Positions 14,350 to 17,524 of a DNA stretch of 17,524 bases are shown here, one piece after another. The DNA is taken from contig DGHJ01000128.1 of NCBI GenBank assembly GCA_002392625.1, positions 1-17,524 on the forward strand. The letters run 5' to 3'. This DNA is from Oscillospiraceae bacterium UBA3851 (lineage in GTDB: Bacteria > Bacillota > Clostridia > Oscillospirales > Oscillospiraceae). The notes beneath the pieces are model-generated. The model saw only the letters and a list, made by a program, of their open reading frames with translations. It ran no database searches and was not told the DNA's origin. Each line of letters opens with the position of its first letter. Position 1 is the stretch's first letter. Position numbers and translations under genes: made by a program.

Positions 14350-14378
14350 ATTATATCACGTTCTTCCCGTTTCTTCAA
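14350..14378 (-). promoter_or_regulatory. Promoter of the gdpP-rplI-dnaB block
   Basis: On the minus strand TTGAAG (14373-14378), a 17-bp spacer and a perfect TATAAT (14350-14355) lie 45 bp upstream of the gdpP start. It is the only strong promoter I see between citXG and ftsH, so it may drive most of the leftward block. No convincing terminator separates it from citXG. Confidence 0.82.
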
Positions 14379-14399
14379 TAAGTAAGTGACCGCACCCGG

Positions 14400-15782
14400 T
14401 CAGAATCCGGACGCGTCGTCCCCCTGCTGCCAGGCGTGGAGGAAATACACGGCCGCCAGCAGGTCGGCGCAGCCGCCGGGGGACAGATTTCTCTCGATGA
14501 ACCATTCGTCCAGCGCGGCGATCTCGCCTTTCTCCGGCATAGGGCTTCGCCGGAGCAGGTCGGCTGCCTTGTCCGACGCCTCCCTTGCCAGCTCCGGGCC
14601 GCCCCGCGCCATCATGTTGGTGTCGGTGCCGCGGGCGATCAGGTGCAGCAGGGCCACAGTCCCGGCGTCGTTGGGACTTTTGCCCGCCGCCAGAGCACTG
14701 CGGTAGATGGGGAGGGCCGTTTCCATGACGCCGGGCAGGCCCGCGGCCACCTCGCCCCGGATGCCGGTCACGCCGTGGCGGCGGTACAGCCTCTGCCCCG
14801 CCGTCAGCTCTTCCTCCGGCAGGTTTTCCACGGCGGCCCAATCCGCCGCCATGGCGGCGGCGGTCATGGCGGCGCACGCTTGGGCGATACGCTCCGGGTC
14901 ACGGCAGGGCTTCTCCGGCTGCCATAGACGGCCCACCGCCCCGCAGACGGTGCCCAGGGTGAAGATAGCCCCCTTGTGGGTGTTGACGCCGGCCGTGGCG
15001 GCCAGCATGGCCTGCTCCGCCTGTTTCCCGGCCTCCCGGAGCTGCCGGAAGGTCTCCTCCGGCGGCTTCAGCGCCGTCTCCCGGCCCAGGTCGAAGCATG
15101 CGCCCCAATAGGGGGCCAGCGCCTCAATGCTGGCGCGGAAGGTGCCGACGTTCATATCCCGGTGGCTGCCGTTGTTGGCCAGGTCCACCAACCCCGGCTT
15201 GGGGGTGGTGCAGACCTCGTCCAGCAGGGCAGAAGTGGCAACTTTGGTTACAAAGTTGCCATCTGACCGAGAAAAGTGGCCAAGCATGATCCGCCGCGCT
15301 GCGCTCTGCAGCTCCGCCACAGTGTGGACACGGCGGGAGGCGCAGCCCCGGCCGGGGGCGCCGCAGACGATGCAGCTGCGGTCCCCGCCGCCCACGGCCG
15401 AGCGGTCCAGCTTCTCCCCGTCCGGGCCGATCACATCCATGTCAAAGAGGCGGCCCAGGGGGATGCGGTCCTCCACCGCCGTGCAGACGCGCTTCACGGC
15501 CAGAGGATCGCCCGCCACGGCGTAATACGATTCACAGCCGGTATGGGCCAGCTTTTCCCGGCGGCAGCGGACGGGCAGATGGGCCCGCTCCAAAGCCTCC
15601 TCCAGCATGGCGCGTCCGGCGAAAAAGGCGCGGCGGATCAAGGGCGTGTCCTTGACAGGCCCCGGAATATTCATGGTAAAGGAGATCAGCGGCGCGCCCC
15701 AGGCGTCAAGCAGCTCCGCCTGTCGGGCCACGCGGTCCTCTCTGGCCGCCAAAACCTCCGATAAGGTGACTTCCCGTTCCAT
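14400..15782 (-). CDS. citXG: CitX-CitG fusion: apo-citrate lyase phosphoribosyl-dephospho-CoA transferase / triphosphoribosyl-dephospho-CoA synthase
   Basis: One 460-residue chain holds both enzymes that make and attach the citrate lyase prosthetic group. Residues 1 to ~165 match CitX: LISFTMNIPGPVKDTPLI at 32-49, GRLFDMDVIGP at 110-120, and a CIVCGAPGRGCASRRVH cysteine segment at 137-153. Residues ~175-460 match CitG: TPKPGLVD at 193-200, NNGSHRDM at 203-210, GVNTHKGAIF at 265-274. CitG makes triphosphoribosyl-dephospho-CoA from dephospho-CoA and ATP, and CitX transfers it to a serine of the acyl carrier subunit CitD. Fused CitXG proteins are known in other bacteria. It starts 10 bp after citC with a modest GAGGGA site. 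A 10-bp hairpin lies in the linker region. Confidence 0.93.
   Translation of the reverse strand: MEREVTLSEVLAAREDRVARQAELLDAWGAPLISFTMNIPGPVKDTPLIRRAFFAGRAMLEEALERAHLPVRCRREKLAHTGCESYYAVAGDPLAVKRVCTAVEDRIPLGRLFDMDVIGPDGEKLDRSAVGGGDRSCIVCGAPGRGCASRRVHTVAELQSAARRIMLGHFSRSDGNFVTKVATSALLDEVCTTPKPGLVDLANNGSHRDMNVGTFRASIEALAPYWGACFDLGRETALKPPEETFRQLREAGKQAEQAMLAATAGVNTHKGAIFTLGTVCGAVGRLWQPEKPCRDPERIAQACAAMTAAAMAADWAAVENLPEEELTAGQRLYRRHGVTGIRGEVAAGLPGVMETALPIYRSALAAGKSPNDAGTVALLHLIARGTDTNMMARGGPELAREASDKAADLLRRSPMPEKGEIAALDEWFIERNLSPGGCADLLAAVYFLHAWQQGDDASGF
15237..15260. repeat. Perfect hairpin within the citX-citG linker
   Basis: Ten perfectly paired bases (15237-15246 with 15251-15260) flank a 4-nt loop inside the coding region, at residues ~175-182 where the CitX part gives way to CitG. 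No T-run follows on the coding strand. It may be chance or a trace of the fusion junction. Confidence 0.6.
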
Positions 15783-15792
15783 ATTGTCCCTC

Positions 15793-16833
15793 TCAATGGT
15801 GGATCACGTTGTCCGCATCCCGGATGGCGGCGATGGCCGGCACCGCCTCCTGGGAGGCAAAGAAGTCGGCCGTGGCCGGCGGCAGCATATCCAGCACCGT
15901 ATCCAGCGCCCCGTCGTGGATGGCCTGGCGCACGGCGCTGGCGCTGACGACCCGGCCGCCCACCGTCAGCCGGGGGATGACGATACATTCGACGCCCAGT
16001 CTGGGCAGCTCCTCCGCCATGATGCGGTTATAGCAGGCGGTGACGCCGCTGGAGGGCTCCTCCCCCACGTAGCGGCGCTTGATGCCCAGGGCGGCGGCAA
16101 TGTGTCCGAACACGGCCACGTCCAGCCGGGCGTGGGCCTGGGCAACCGCGTCCTCATCCCGCAGGAAGTAGCTGGGGAAGGTGGCGGCGCTGATGATGTA
16201 CGGCCCGGAGTCGTGGACGATCACGCCCGGCAGATGGGCCACGCCCTCCTCCACCAGCTTCTTTCGCACGCCAAAGGGGATCAGTCCGGACTCCTCGCTG
16301 AGGACGAACAGATGCACCGTGTCGTTCTCCGCGGCGGAGCGCTCCACCAGGTAGAGATGGCCGTTGGTAAAGGGGTTGGCGTGCATGACGACAGCGGCAG
16401 AGGTGCCCGATCGCCGGGTCTCGGCCAGGCGGGCGCAATAGTCGGCAAAGCCGGTGCGGCGGTTCTCCATGAACACCAGCTGCCCGTCCACACGGGCGAT
16501 CTCGTAAAAGCCCAGGTCGCCGAAAAACCGGGCGCTCTGGCACTTGGTGCACAAAAACACGTGGGCGAAGCCCCGGCCGGTCTGCACCTCCATCAGGTGG
16601 CTCACCACCCGGTTCAAGAGGCCCTCCCCCTGATGCGCGCCGGACACGGCCAGACAGCGGATGGTGTTTTTGAAGCAGCTGCCGGTGGCGATGAGATCGC
16701 CCTCGTCGTCAAAAATGCCGCAGGTATAGTCCAGATTGCGGTCACGCCGGATCCCCTCCTGCTCCAGCAGGCGCTCCACCTTTGCCATGGTGCGCTTGTC
16801 CGCCGGGGAGACGGACGACAGCCAATCCGCCAT
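15793..16833 (-). CDS. citC: [Citrate (pro-3S)-lyase] ligase
   Basis: The 346-residue enzyme acetylates the thiol of the citrate lyase prosthetic group with acetate and ATP, switching the lyase on. An N-terminal GNAT-like domain (about 1-135, with LDYTCGIFDDEG at 34-45) precedes a nucleotidylyltransferase domain whose HANPFTNGH (151-159) is the ATP-binding HxGH-type motif. The frame continues upstream to a GTG at 16854. The ATG at 16833 is preferred, because GAGGTG lies 6 nt upstream and the predicted transcript start is near 16859. It is followed after 10 bp by citXG. Confidence 0.94.
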   Translation of the reverse strand: MADWLSSVSPADKRTMAKVERLLEQEGIRRDRNLDYTCGIFDDEGDLIATGSCFKNTIRCLAVSGAHQGEGLLNRVVSHLMEVQTGRGFAHVFLCTKCQSARFFGDLGFYEIARVDGQLVFMENRRTGFADYCARLAETRRSGTSAAVVMHANPFTNGHLYLVERSAAENDTVHLFVLSEESGLIPFGVRKKLVEEGVAHLPGVIVHDSGPYIISAATFPSYFLRDEDAVAQAHARLDVAVFGHIAAALGIKRRYVGEEPSSGVTACYNRIMAEELPRLGVECIVIPRLTVGGRVVSASAVRQAIHDGALDTVLDMLPPATADFFASQEAVPAIAAIRDADNVIHH

Positions 16834-16865
16834 GTGCCTCACCTCGTTTCTCACATTTCCATCAC

Positions 16866-16874
16866 ATTATAGCA
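16866..16874 (-). promoter_or_regulatory. Extended -10 promoter of citC-citXG
   Basis: On the minus strand TGC directly precedes a perfect TATAAT (16866-16871), making an extended -10 element. No good -35 box is present at the right distance. Transcription would start near 16859, 26 nt before the citC ATG. It lies just past the citF terminator, so it could restart transcription for citC-citXG. Confidence 0.6.
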
Positions 16875-16895
16875 GAATATGCCGCAAAGGGAAAG

Positions 16896-16934
16896 AGCAA
16901 AAACGCACCCGGCACATGGGCCGGGTGCGTTTTG
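16896..16934 (-). terminator. Rho-independent terminator after citF
   Basis: A perfect 14-bp stem (16900-16913 with 16920-16933) with a 6-nt loop is followed on the minus strand by a T-rich stretch, TTTTTGCTCTTT. It starts 13 bp past the citF stop. The A/T ends are symmetrical, so it could also work on the plus strand, where no gene is expected. Confidence 0.88.
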
Positions 16935-16946
16935 ATGCGAAGATTT

Positions 16947-17524
16947 TTACAGGGTATAGGGCTTGATCTTGCGGACCACGTCCAGAATGGTGCCGTCGCG
17001 GGCCTCCAGCACGGCGACGACCTTGTCCTCCCACTCCAGATCGTCGGGACGGCCCACCAGCGAGTAGGCCTTCTCCTTCAGCTCCTCGATGGGCACGTGC
17101 TTGATGCCGGCGGCGTCCAGGCACTCGATGAGGTCCTGGCGCAGGGGGTTGACGGCGATGCCGTAGTCGGTGACCAGCACGTCCACACAGTCGCCGGGGG
17201 TGGTGACGGTGACCACGTGCTCGCACACGGTGGCCATGCGGCCGCGGATCAGCGGGGTGACGATGATGCAGCACTTGCTGCCCGCCGCCGTGTCGGGGTG
17301 GCCGCCGGGTGCGCCGCGCAGGACGCCGTCGGAGCCGGTGAGCACGTTGACGTTGAAGTCGGTGTCGATCTCCAGAGCGGCCAGCACCACGAAGTCCAGC
17401 TTGTTGACGAAGGCGCCCTTGTTGGCGGGGTTGGCGTACTGGGACGCGGACATCTCAAAGTGGTTGGGGGTGCGGTGGATGCTGTTCACCGCGTCCAGAT
17501 CGAAGTCCTGCACGTCGATGACCT
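16947..17524 (-). CDS. citF: Citrate lyase alpha subunit (citrate:acetyl-ACP transferase), C-terminal part
   Basis: Only the last 191 residues are in the window; the frame is open to the right edge, so the gene is cut by the window, not broken. The sequence matches the CitF C-terminus: NSIHRTPNHFEMSASQYANP, KLDFVVLAALEIDTDFNVNV, APGGHPDTAAGSKC and LVTDYGIAVNPLR. CitF swaps the acetyl group on the acyl carrier subunit for citrate, forming citryl-ACP, which the beta subunit CitE then splits to oxaloacetate and acetyl-ACP. citE and citD would be expected upstream, beyond the window. A terminator separates it from citC. Confidence 0.95.
   Translation of the reverse strand, partial: VIDVQDFDLDAVNSIHRTPNHFEMSASQYANPANKGAFVNKLDFVVLAALEIDTDFNVNVLTGSDGVLRGAPGGHPDTAAGSKCCIIVTPLIRGRMATVCEHVVTVTTPGDCVDVLVTDYGIAVNPLRQDLIECLDAAGIKHVPIEELKEKAYSLVGRPDDLEWEDKVVAVLEARDGTILDVVRKIKPYTL

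Overview
The window looks like chromosomal DNA from a GC-rich, anaerobic gut Clostridia member (Oscillospiraceae / Flavonifractor-Oscillibacter-like). This is an inference from gene content: a Clostridia-type pre-rRNA leader, the Firmicutes-specific gdpP-rplI-dnaB and tilS-hpt-ftsH gene orders, an ECF sigma factor of clostridial type, and citrate lyase genes. I see no phage, transposon, CRISPR or plasmid genes. The long open frames opposite the real genes are by-products of high GC.

Layout. (1) 1-325, minus strand: leader and tandem promoters of a ribosomal RNA operon whose 16S gene lies beyond the left edge. (2) 372-4326, plus strand: a divergent promoter, a YhaN/SbcC-like membrane-linked ATPase, an Mrp-type Fe-S carrier ATPase with its own promoter, and a small lipoprotein, closed by a strong terminator. 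(3) 4343-5738, plus strand: a single-gene unit made of an ECF-type promoter, an ECF sigma factor fused to a ~260-residue C-terminal domain of unknown function, and a terminator. (4) 5798-14378, minus strand: a housekeeping block read leftward from one good promoter, gdpP-rplI-dnaB-tilS-hpt-lepB-ftsH. Gaps are mostly short and tilS/hpt overlap, but a ~180-bp structured gap holding two related hairpins lies between hpt and lepB. (5) 14400-17524, minus strand: citrate-lyase genes. These are the 3' part of citF, then a terminator and a new promoter, then citC and a fused citX-citG gene.

How the genes fit together. GdpP (c-di-AMP breakdown), bL9, the replicative helicase, tRNA-Ile lysidine synthase, purine salvage, signal peptidase and FtsH form a growth-linked cluster next to an rRNA operon. 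The cit genes encode one subunit of citrate lyase (CitF) and the enzymes that make and attach its prosthetic group (CitG, CitX) and acetylate it (CitC), pointing to anaerobic citrate fermentation. The most interesting unit is the ECF sigma fusion. It has an ECF-consensus promoter in front of its own gene, no neighbouring anti-sigma gene, and an internal ribosome-binding site that could release the C-terminal domain as a separate protein.
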